Source: Gammaproteobacteria bacterium
GTDB lineage: Bacteria; Pseudomonadota; Gammaproteobacteria; Steroidobacterales; Foliamicaceae
Direction of reading: 5' to 3'
DNA: 48,724 nt
NCBI GenBank assembly: GCA_026707445.1
Contig: JAPOWV010000044.1
Location: 1 to 48,724, forward strand
Under the pieces are notes generated by a model. That model ran no database searches and had not been told where the DNA came from. It worked only from the letters and a program-made list of their open reading frames with translations. The translations under genes were made by a program, and so were the position numbers. This document shows, in pieces, positions 8,952 to 16,054 of this stretch (the first letter of the stretch is position 1; each line of letters begins with the position of its first letter).

Positions 8952-8999
8952 CGACTCAGGATGATTGCGCTCGGCTTACGTTAAGAGTCGATATCCTGA
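8952..8999. repeat. Interleaved inverted repeats in the gap after the KGGVGRT ATPase gene
   Basis: Two perfect dyads are interleaved here. CGACTC (8952-8957) pairs with GAGTCG (8985-8990), and TCAGGAT (8956-8962) pairs with ATCCTGA (8993-8999). They cannot both form at once. There is no T-run, so a classical terminator is unlikely. A regulatory site for the ATPase gene at 9051 or an attenuator-like fold is possible but unproven. Confidence 0.3.
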
Positions 9000-9050
9000 C
9001 TTTGGAGCGGGAGAAGAAGGGTTGATTACAAAGACTGTTGGGGGCGTGAA

Positions 9051-11153
9051 ATGAAAATCGTCAATTTGGTAGTAGAGAACTTCCGCGCAATCAATCGAGT
9101 CGAACTAACCGACCTAAAGGACATGATTGTCGTTGCTGGTCCTAACGGATGTGGCAAGTCCTGCGTCCTAGACGCCATCCGTTTGTTTAAGTCCGTTTAC
9201 GGCGGCTATCAGCCAAATGAATGGCATCAATGGATGACCGAGTTCCAAATAAACATGCGCAACTTGCATCGTATGGCCCTGCTACTAAGGAACCGATCAC
9301 AACCCGCGGTAATCGAAGCAGATATTGAGTTAGCAGACGAAGAGAGACAATTCATCCAAGAGAACATTAGCTCCATGTTGCTCGAGTTAGCTTGGAAGAC
9401 AGTGGTCCCTAACTCCCAAGCCTGGGGACGCTCGGCAAACTCCTTGGCCACTGAACTGCGAGCTTACCAGCCACAAGTTGTTGAGAAGTTCAAACAACTA
9501 CTATCCGAAATCCAAGAGCGCCTTAATCATCGATTACTACGCGGTAAATTGGAAATTAGCCCCGATGGTCAAGCAGCGACTGCAAACAATGTGTTATTGG
9601 AGTTAGTGTTCTCCTCATTTCATCCGAAGCGCATAGGTGTGATCGATTATCACGGAGCGCACCGAAACTATGCTCGCGAGGAACTCGGCGGAATCAACCT
9701 AAACCTCGACCAAGAAGAAGAACGGTTGCGAACGACATCCCTATACAACGCCCAAAACAAGTACTCCAACATCAAGAGCGAAATGGCGGCCGAATTTGTT
9801 AAACAGAGCCTAAAAGAAAAGCACTTTAGTCGCGATGCTTCGGCCGAAACGACGCAACCGCTTACGGAAACTCTTCGGGAGTTGTTCAAGACCTTCTTCC
9901 CGGGGAAGACCTTTCTGGGTCCAGTACCCACCAGTGACGGGAATTTGGGTTTTCCTGTACAAACCGGAGACGGACCCACGCACGACATAAATGACCTGTC
10001 GTCTGGTGAGAAAGAAATACTCTTCGGCTACCTTCGCCTCAGAAATTCCGCACCCAGATACTCAGTCATTCTCTTGGACGAGCCGGAGTTGCACCTGAAC
10101 CCTGCTCTGGTGCGTGGTCTGCCGCAGTTCTATTACAAACACATCGGTAAAGAGTTGGAAAACCAAATCTGCTTGGTGACTCACTCCGATGCATTTCTTA
10201 GAGAAGCCATCGGGCACGAAGACTTACAAGTATTTCACATGCAACACGCAACAGACTCCGAAGAGACTGGCAATCAGATGCACGAACTTCACCCAGGCGA
10301 GGAGGTTGAGTCAATTATTTTGGAACTAGTGGGCAACTTGGCGACTTATAGCCCCGGTGCAAAGGTAGTGTTTCTTGAAGGCCAAGACTCCGAGTTTGAT
10401 TTGCATATGGTGTCACGTCTATTCCCATCGATAGAGAATAAAATCAACCTAGTCTCTGGAGGCAATCGTTTTAGGGTAGAAAGGCTTCACCGAACTCTGG
10501 AGCGCAGTGTCGAGGCAGGTAGCATTCCCGTCAAAATCTACTCTGTCGTGGACAAAGACTCCGGGCCTCAAATTGTCCCAACCAGCGAGTTTCGTCGGCA
10601 CTTTTCGTGGGACGAGTATCACATCGAAAACTATCTGTTGGAACCTAAGTTTATTGACGAAGCTCTGGGCCACCTAGGGTGCTCTCATGCTGATCTTTCA
10701 TCTTTGGGAAAAATAGATCAGTGCCTTAGGGAAATAGCAGAAAATCAAATTGGAAGGCTAGTTGGTCACCGAATCAGATCCAAAGTAAATTCAGAGTTGG
10801 TCGGCGATTTGAAATTAGGCGCCAATCCTATGTCGGATGACATTGGCGCTGATTTATTCAATTCGATAGAGAGGTCGGTCAATCGAATAAATGATCGGCT
10901 GAAAACCAAACTAAACATTGGTGACATCCGTGAGCTAGTAGAGACGGAACGCCGGTCGCTCAGTGAAGCACTTACCACGGAGGATTGGAGGAAACACTTC
11001 CGAGGACGGGATATTTTGCGCGAATTCGCAGGAAAGTACGTTCGCGGCATGGCGTATGAGTACTTTCGAGAATTGATCATTAGTCAGATGCTCAGTTCCA
11101 ATTACCAGCCAGCGGGTATGAAAGCAGTGCTCGACCAAATTTTGGCTGATTAG
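9051..11153 (+). CDS. OLD-like AAA/ABC ATPase with Toprim/DUF4435-like C-terminal domain
   Basis: A 700-aa SMC/RecF-like ATPase. Walker A is GPNGCGKS (residues 30-37). The ABC signature SSGEK lies near residue 317, Walker B VILLDEPELHLNP near 340-351, and a His switch LVTHSD near 376. A second domain follows, beginning VVFLEGQDSE (about 439-448) with VVDKDSG about 55 residues later. That acidic pattern is typical of Toprim/DUF4435 nuclease modules of OLD-family defence ATPases. A long helical tail completes the protein. It is separated by 120 bp from the preceding ATPase gene and is followed at once by a CopG-like antitoxin gene. An anti-phage role is inferred from family and defence-rich context. 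The gene is noticeably AT-richer than the metabolic genes. Confidence 0.8.
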   Translation: MKIVNLVVENFRAINRVELTDLKDMIVVAGPNGCGKSCVLDAIRLFKSVYGGYQPNEWHQWMTEFQINMRNLHRMALLLRNRSQPAVIEADIELADEERQFIQENISSMLLELAWKTVVPNSQAWGRSANSLATELRAYQPQVVEKFKQLLSEIQERLNHRLLRGKLEISPDGQAATANNVLLELVFSSFHPKRIGVIDYHGAHRNYAREELGGINLNLDQEEERLRTTSLYNAQNKYSNIKSEMAAEFVKQSLKEKHFSRDASAETTQPLTETLRELFKTFFPGKTFLGPVPTSDGNLGFPVQTGDGPTHDINDLSSGEKEILFGYLRLRNSAPRYSVILLDEPELHLNPALVRGLPQFYYKHIGKELENQICLVTHSDAFLREAIGHEDLQVFHMQHATDSEETGNQMHELHPGEEVESIILELVGNLATYSPGAKVVFLEGQDSEFDLHMVSRLFPSIENKINLVSGGNRFRVERLHRTLERSVEAGSIPVKIYSVVDKDSGPQIVPTSEFRRHFSWDEYHIENYLLEPKFIDEALGHLGCSHADLSSLGKIDQCLREIAENQIGRLVGHRIRSKVNSELVGDLKLGANPMSDDIGADLFNSIERSVNRINDRLKTKLNIGDIRELVETERRSLSEALTTEDWRKHFRGRDILREFAGKYVRGMAYEYFRELIISQMLSSNYQPAGMKAVLDQILAD

Positions 11154-11196
11154 GATGGTCGACAGCGCTCCTCGCAGAGAACGGAAACCGTTTGCA

Positions 11197-11409
11197 ATGA
11201 AAGACTCATACGACTTTTCAAAATCGGTCAAGACCCCGTACTTTCGGAAACCGAAGAAACAACTGACGATCCGATTGGACGAAGACACGATCGACTACTT
11301 CCGCTCACTTGCCGGGCAAAGCGGCATTCCGTATCAGAGTCTGATCAACCTGTACCTACGCGCTTGTGTTGCGGAGAAGAAGAAGTTGCGACTGGAATGG
11401 GCGAGTTAG
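11197..11409 (+). CDS. CopG/BrnA-like ribbon-helix-helix antitoxin, orphan
   Basis: A 70-aa protein from the ATG at 11197. An upstream in-frame ATG at 11155, 1 bp after the ATPase stop, would add 14 residues. KKQLTIRLDEDTIDYF forms the RHH beta-strand and first helix, followed by a GIPYQSLINLYLR helix. Proteins of this type repress their own operon and neutralise BrnT/RelE-fold toxins, and MKxxYDFSK is a common N-terminus. No toxin gene of that family is adjacent. It may be an orphan antitoxin or may regulate or partner the ATPase just upstream. Confidence 0.72.
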   Translation: MKDSYDFSKSVKTPYFRKPKKQLTIRLDEDTIDYFRSLAGQSGIPYQSLINLYLRACVAEKKKLRLEWAS

Positions 11410-12998
11410 AGAAAGTGACTGCGAAGCGAGGCCTTAGGGTCTATGCAGCTATCGCCCTGGCAGCCTTTGTCGCAACCGCCGCCACAGCCCAGGAACGCCC
11501 CAACGTCCTTCTCATCATGACCGACAACCAGAGCCCCAACCTGCTTGGGGCGTACGGCAATCGGGACATCAGAACCCCCAATATCGATAAACTGGCGCGC
11601 GACGGTTTGCTGTTCGCTCACGCCTACGCTACCTCCGGTGTGTGCTCGCCGTCGCGTGCCGTGTTGATGACCGGGCTGATTCCGTCGGCCAATGGCGTGC
11701 ACAACGGACTGCCGGCCCGTTACGCGGTGGAGGACTACGCGGCGATTGAGGAATTCCGCAACCTGCCGCAGACGTTGGCCGACGCCGGCTATTACACCGG
11801 CCTGGTCGGGAAATATCACCTGGGCCGGCATGAGAAGCCCCAGCTCGGGTTTCAGTGGTGGACCACGTTTCGCGGTGGCCATACGTCCAGTTTCGTCGAT
11901 GCGCAGATCTTCGATAACGGCCAGACTTATAACGTGCTCGACCGGGACGAACATCTCACCGACTTCTGGTCCCGCCGGGCGGTGGACTTCCTTGCCCACT
12001 ACAAGGAAGAAGAATCGGCACAGGGAGTGCGTCCGTTCTTCCTCTGGCTGTCCTACAACGGGCCGTACATTCTGCCGCCGACGGTGAATCAACCGCCGGT
12101 CTCCCGCCACGCGGACTACTACGAGAACAACGTGCCCGTCATGCCGCAGAACCGGGTGCACCCGTACATGCGGGAGTGGGCCAGGAACAATACGGCGCCC
12201 GCGCCCGAGCCGACCGAGGGCGGAACCTATCCCTGGTCGGCCATCGACGCGCTCAACAACAAGACGGCCATGATCAACATCGCCGCGGAAATGACGCATG
12301 TGGACGAGGGCATCGGCACGGTATTGGCGGCTCTGGATGAACTGGGCCTGCGCGACGAGACTTTGGTGGTGTTTCTCGCCGACCAGGGATCAAGCTGGGG
12401 ACAGCTCGGCCTGTGGGGCAATTCGTCCTGGGGCGAACCCGAGCCGGCCTACAACGCCAACATGCAGGTGCCGTTGATCTTTCGCCATCCCGGCCGCATT
12501 GAAGCGGGCGCCACGGAAACCGCCATGGTCAATCAGTTCGATCTGTTGCCGACTTTGCTCGAATACCTGGGTCTTGGTCATCTGGAGATCGCCAATTCTC
12601 CCGGAGAGAGCTTCGCGCCGATGCTGCGCGGCCAGGACTTGGCCTGGGAAGACGAGGTCTTCTTCGAATACATCTCCACCCGGGTGATCCAGACCCGGCA
12701 GTGGAAATACACGAAACGCTTCCTGGCGTCGCCGAACGAGCTCTACGACATGGCCAGCGATCCGGGCGAGACCAGGAATCTCGTGGACGATCCGGTGTTT
12801 GCGGAGGTTGTCGCGAACCTGGACGCACGCCTGACGGCATTCTTTTCCGAGTATGCCGATCCCGCTTTCGACCTGTGGAACGGCGGCACCGGCAAGGCGC
12901 TCGTTTACTACGGCCAACGCAACCAGAAATTCCGCGACGCCTTCCCCGATTGGCGCGAACCCTTCGTAGAAAAGCAGACCGCCTTCCGCGACCGTTAA
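11397..12998 (+). CDS. Exported sulfatase (formylglycine type)
   Basis: A 533-aa alkaline-phosphatase-superfamily sulfatase that hydrolyses sulfate esters, probably in the periplasm. The C-S-P-S-R motif (C83 as counted from ATG 11397) is the site converted to formylglycine. The N-terminal metal-site segment reads LLIMTDNQ, and later motifs include GKYHLG and a C-terminal metal site near FLADQG. A Sec signal peptide ends near ATAATAQE. The start is ambiguous: ATG 11397 overlaps the antitoxin gene by 13 bp, while GTG 11415 gives a cleaner signal peptide (TAKRGLRVYAA). No anaerobic maturase or FGE gene is nearby. The substrate is unknown; sulfated polysaccharides are typical for marine relatives. 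Confidence 0.88.
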   Translation: MGELEKVTAKRGLRVYAAIALAAFVATAATAQERPNVLLIMTDNQSPNLLGAYGNRDIRTPNIDKLARDGLLFAHAYATSGVCSPSRAVLMTGLIPSANGVHNGLPARYAVEDYAAIEEFRNLPQTLADAGYYTGLVGKYHLGRHEKPQLGFQWWTTFRGGHTSSFVDAQIFDNGQTYNVLDRDEHLTDFWSRRAVDFLAHYKEEESAQGVRPFFLWLSYNGPYILPPTVNQPPVSRHADYYENNVPVMPQNRVHPYMREWARNNTAPAPEPTEGGTYPWSAIDALNNKTAMINIAAEMTHVDEGIGTVLAALDELGLRDETLVVFLADQGSSWGQLGLWGNSSWGEPEPAYNANMQVPLIFRHPGRIEAGATETAMVNQFDLLPTLLEYLGLGHLEIANSPGESFAPMLRGQDLAWEDEVFFEYISTRVIQTRQWKYTKRFLASPNELYDMASDPGETRNLVDDPVFAEVVANLDARLTAFFSEYADPAFDLWNGGTGKALVYYGQRNQKFRDAFPDWREPFVEKQTAFRDR

Positions 12999-13119
12999 GC
13001 CAACCCTGAAACTCCGCGATCCAGTTGTAGATCAGCTCCGCGGGAATGTGTGTGTGACTTTGGAATTTGGTGTCGTCGGTCTTTATTGCGACAGATTGCC
13101 CCTTTATTTGGTTGACCAC
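12999..13119 (-). other. Unassigned minus-strand coding-like fragment
   Basis: Between the sulfatase and the nuclease-like gene, the minus strand reads a protein-like segment of about 40 residues from a GTG at 13119, with IPAELIYNWIAEFQ near its end. The frame then continues into low-quality antisense of the sulfatase. It could be the remnant of a gene cut by rearrangement or could be chance. No family was recognised. Confidence 0.15.
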
Positions 13120-13180
13120 CTTCGGGGGCGCGCATATGCTCTAAGTTCTTGGAATCTCTTGTAATGATGGGCTTACTGAA

Positions 13181-13633
13181 TTGCTTGCGGATTTAGCTGT
13201 TTTTGATAGGAGCGGTCAGATCGCGGCGATTGCCGAGATCAAGCGCCGGCTCGGAACTTCGTGTGACTGGGCAGCCCAGGTGCGACGAAACTTGCTTGCG
13301 CACGATATCCGGCGCGTTGCAGGTTACTTTTTGTTGATCACACCGGATCGCTTGTATCTCTGGAAAGATGCCGGCACGAATCCCGACAAGGTCCCACCGA
13401 CGCACGAGGCTGACATGCAGCCGGAATTTGCCAAGTATTTTGCCGGCGCCGAGATTGATCCCAGCCACGTTAGCGGGGGCGCGTTCGAGTTGCTTGTTGG
13501 CGCTTGGCTTGGTGAATTGACGCGATTAGAGGACGAGGCAAAGGATCTTGCCGAGAATCGAAGCTGGCTTGCCGAAAGTGGATTGCTTTCGGCAGTCAAA
13601 GATGGGCGCATCGAATATGAAGTACCGGTGTGA
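13181..13633 (+). CDS. PD-(D/E)XK-like nuclease-fold protein
   Basis: A 150-aa protein. Its N-terminus reads ADLAVFDRSGQ followed by IAEIK, a D-x(n)-ExK arrangement (D9, E19, K21) in consecutive beta-strands, as in PD-(D/E)XK nucleases. A strand FLLITPDRLYLWKD follows (about residues 47-60), then a helical C-terminal half. The start is a TTG with no clear ribosome-binding site. The frame is open upstream to about 13145 without an ATG or GTG, so the N-terminus may be truncated or mis-set. It overlaps the PIN-domain gene by 4 bp (GTGA), suggesting a two-gene functional unit. Nuclease activity is inferred from the motif only. Confidence 0.6.
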   Translation: MLADLAVFDRSGQIAAIAEIKRRLGTSCDWAAQVRRNLLAHDIRRVAGYFLLITPDRLYLWKDAGTNPDKVPPTHEADMQPEFAKYFAGAEIDPSHVSGGAFELLVGAWLGELTRLEDEAKDLAENRSWLAESGLLSAVKDGRIEYEVPV

Positions 13634-14235
13634 ACGTCTATATTGAATCCAACTTTGTGCTGGAGCTGGCCTTTCTCCAGGAGCAGAGCAGTAGTTGTGA
13701 AGAGATCCTAAGACTTGCCGAAGGTGAGCATATTGAGTTGGTTGTACCCGCGTACGCATTGATCGAACCTTACGAAACGCTTGTGCGCAGGAAAAAGGGC
13801 CGCCAGCATATTGATCGGGAACTGAGCAAAGAACTTCAACAGATTGCTCGCAATGAAGAGTTCAAGAATCAACTTGAAGGTTTTAGAGACATAACGGCAC
13901 TTCTTCTTCGCGCTGTTGATGAGGATGAGAAGCGTCTCAAGTCGGTGCGGTCCAGACTATTGCGATTTGCTCGCGTTATACCAATGGAGACATCGGTCTT
14001 GACGTCTGCGGAAAACTACGAGGACGAGCACGAGTTGTCACCGCAGGATGCGCATATCTACTCCGCAGTTCTCGACCACCTTAGACAAACTGAAGACCGT
14101 GCGAGTTGCTTTCTCAACAAAAATCGCAAGGATTTTGACGATCCGAACCTCGTAGATGAACTCACGAGCTACGGTTGCAAGCTTCTTCCAAGCTTTGACA
14201 GGGGTCGCGAGTACATTCTGAGCGAAACAGGTTGA
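13630..14235 (+). CDS. PIN-domain-like protein
   Basis: A 201-aa protein with the PIN (VapC-like) ribonuclease layout. The first strand NVYIESNFVLEL carries an acidic residue (E6, where most PIN proteins have Asp). A second acidic site is in LIEPYETL. A third acidic residue is in LSPQDAHIYSAV. The C-terminal strand has FLNKNRKDFDDP, the usual terminal PIN signature. It is longer than free VapC toxins (about 130-140 aa) because of a charged helical insert (about 50-120). The start is GTG at 13630, coupled to the upstream PD-(D/E)XK-like gene. There is no VapB-like antitoxin beside it. RNase function is inferred. Confidence 0.68.
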   Translation: MNVYIESNFVLELAFLQEQSSSCEEILRLAEGEHIELVVPAYALIEPYETLVRRKKGRQHIDRELSKELQQIARNEEFKNQLEGFRDITALLLRAVDEDEKRLKSVRSRLLRFARVIPMETSVLTSAENYEDEHELSPQDAHIYSAVLDHLRQTEDRASCFLNKNRKDFDDPNLVDELTSYGCKLLPSFDRGREYILSETG

Positions 14236-14262
14236 GCCGGACCGGATGGAGCAGATCACACC

Positions 14263-15102
14263 ATGCCGAGATATCCGCTGACTCATACGCTGCGTGTTGC
14301 TGCGGCGCTGGTCGTGCTCATATCGACTTCGGCGACGGCGCAGCAGCGGGTGTTGATCATCGGCGGGGCGGGGCATGCGGGATCGGCGGTTGCGAGGATG
14401 CTGATCGAGCGGGGTGATCACGTCACGGCGTTTGTCCGGGCCACCACCGATCGTTCCAAGCTGGAAGACGTGCCGGTGGACTACGTGGTCGGCGATGCGA
14501 TGATCGCGGCTGAAGTCGCCGCCGCTCTCGAAGGTAAGCAATTCGACGTGATGTTCGAGACTGTGCAGGTATGGCCCGGTACCGAGGCAAGCTATACGCA
14601 GATGTACGAAAACTTCGTCCCCTGGGCCAAGCGCATGGGCGTCAAGCAGTTCATCAGCATCGGCGGCGGTTGCGGTGAAAACCCCAGGGAAGACTGCCCG
14701 CTGAGCCCGCCGCTCTACGAGCTTTCCCAGGACATGAACCGATCCGAGCACATCCTCCGGGATTCCGGCGTGCCCTACACGATCATTCGCGTCGGCGTGC
14801 TGATTCCGTCCAATCCTTTTCATCCCGATGCCGACAAGCGCAGCGGCACGTCCTACATGACGACGGACCTGACCAAGTTTGGCGGGGTGCTGCGCGTCGA
14901 TCTGAACGAGCAGATCGTGGCCTGCATCGGCGCCGAGCGCTGCCTGAACAAGACCTTTATCATCGATGACGCCACGATAAAACCGCAGATCGACCACTGG
15001 ATCTGCAAGCGGGCAAATGAAGGCCCCGTCGTGTCCGGAAACGTTCCGGCCTGCGGCCCGATGCCGCGCGTCACCGAAGCCCAGTTGAGAGGAAGCCCAT
15101 GA
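14263..15102 (+). CDS. Exported NmrA/SDR-a5-like Rossmann protein
   Basis: A 279-aa NAD(P)-binding protein of the atypical SDR (NmrA/isoflavone-reductase-like) type. A signal peptide (residues 1-26, cleavage near ATAQQ) precedes the dinucleotide fold VLIIGGAGHAGSA (GGxGxxGS). Next come the VVGD strand and a segment QFISIGGG where SDRs carry an active-site Ser. C-terminal cysteines (CGENPREDC, CIGAERC) may form disulfides. An exported Rossmann enzyme is unusual, because NAD(P)H is cytoplasmic. It overlaps the following DUF1838 gene by 4 bp (ATGA), and that protein also has an export signal, so both probably act on one substrate in the periplasm. The substrate is unknown. Confidence 0.72.
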   Translation: MPRYPLTHTLRVAAALVVLISTSATAQQRVLIIGGAGHAGSAVARMLIERGDHVTAFVRATTDRSKLEDVPVDYVVGDAMIAAEVAAALEGKQFDVMFETVQVWPGTEASYTQMYENFVPWAKRMGVKQFISIGGGCGENPREDCPLSPPLYELSQDMNRSEHILRDSGVPYTIIRVGVLIPSNPFHPDADKRSGTSYMTTDLTKFGGVLRVDLNEQIVACIGAERCLNKTFIIDDATIKPQIDHWICKRANEGPVVSGNVPACGPMPRVTEAQLRGSP

Positions 15103-16031
15103 CCCTATTGACCCGCCGAACCGCGCTCGCAACCGCCGGCGCTGCCGCCACTTCGTTTTTCGTTCCCGATCGCAGCGACGCTGAGTCACCGCCTCCGCGG
15201 CTGGAGTTTCCGACGACCGAGTCCCATGTCCGTGCGTTCATCAAGATCCTGGCCAGCCTTGAGGACGACACCATCTTCCATCTGTACAAAGGCACGCTGG
15301 AAGCGGTGGTTCCCGAGCGTGCTCCGGTTCGGCTTGTCGACAGCACCACCATCATTCGCCGTCAGGTCGAGGTTGTGCCGGAAGGGCGTCTCATCAGCAT
15401 TTGGGAAGCCACCGTCTATCACGGCCAGGGAGAAACCGAACCGCTCGAGTCGTTCGTCAATCCGCTCAACGGGCGCACGGTGCGTCCCTTTCATCAACGG
15501 GAAGGCCGCGGTCAGACCCTGTGGACGGACCAGGCGCCGCATTTCCTGCTCGACGACGGATCCATGCTTTCCCGGTACGGTCCGGACAACCCGTTCGCGA
15601 TGGAGTGGTCGCAGGCCGGTGAACGGGTCTGGACCTCGCGGTATTCCGCCGGCGTTTACCTCAAGCATCCGCTCGATCCGGAGAACTGGCCGCTCGAGTA
15701 CTCCGGCCCGGACCTCCTGTACTCGGAAAAGACGACCAGCAACGGACTGGTTCGCGAACTCGCCGACCCATCCATCGCCAACGCGTCGGCCACCTATTCG
15801 CTGAATATGTCCCTGATCTGGTGGCCCTGGCTGCTCATGGGGCAGCAACCCGGCTTTCTCATCTGGAATACCAACGGCATCAAGCTTCCGAACCGGGATG
15901 CGATTTCAATCTCGGACCGAAAACTGGTCGAGGCGGCCCATCCCACCATCTTCGGTGCCGAGGCGCCGTGGGAAGGGCGCTTGAACCTGTGGACGGAATA
16001 CCCGCAGAAGCGAACGCCCGAGAAAGTCTGA
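15099..16031 (+). CDS. DUF1838 family protein with Tat-like signal
   Basis: A 310-aa DUF1838 protein. The N-terminus TRRTALATAGAAATSF resembles a twin-arginine leader. The mature part has the family's SLEDDTIFHLYKGTLEAVVP and GRLISIWEATVYH segments, and is rich in Trp and Tyr. DUF1838 has no established biochemical role. It is often found near oxidoreductases in degradative clusters of proteobacteria. Here it is translationally coupled to an exported NmrA-like protein and lies 23 bp before an FAD monooxygenase, so the three probably form one catabolic operon. Confidence 0.8.
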   Translation: MTLLTRRTALATAGAAATSFFVPDRSDAESPPPRLEFPTTESHVRAFIKILASLEDDTIFHLYKGTLEAVVPERAPVRLVDSTTIIRRQVEVVPEGRLISIWEATVYHGQGETEPLESFVNPLNGRTVRPFHQREGRGQTLWTDQAPHFLLDDGSMLSRYGPDNPFAMEWSQAGERVWTSRYSAGVYLKHPLDPENWPLEYSGPDLLYSEKTTSNGLVRELADPSIANASATYSLNMSLIWWPWLLMGQQPGFLIWNTNGIKLPNRDAISISDRKLVEAAHPTIFGAEAPWEGRLNLWTEYPQKRTPEKV

Positions 16032-16054
16032 GCGTCCCTCCAACCTCTCCGATC

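Noticed and set aside
14038..15189. 383-codon minus-strand open frame across the PIN and NmrA-like genes
   Set aside because: Covers two real plus-strand genes in the wrong direction and shows only Arg/His-rich low-complexity sequence.
15821..16054. N-terminal extension of the FAD monooxygenase frame
   Set aside because: Overlaps the end of the DUF1838 gene in another frame; the FAD-binding fold begins exactly at ATG 16055.
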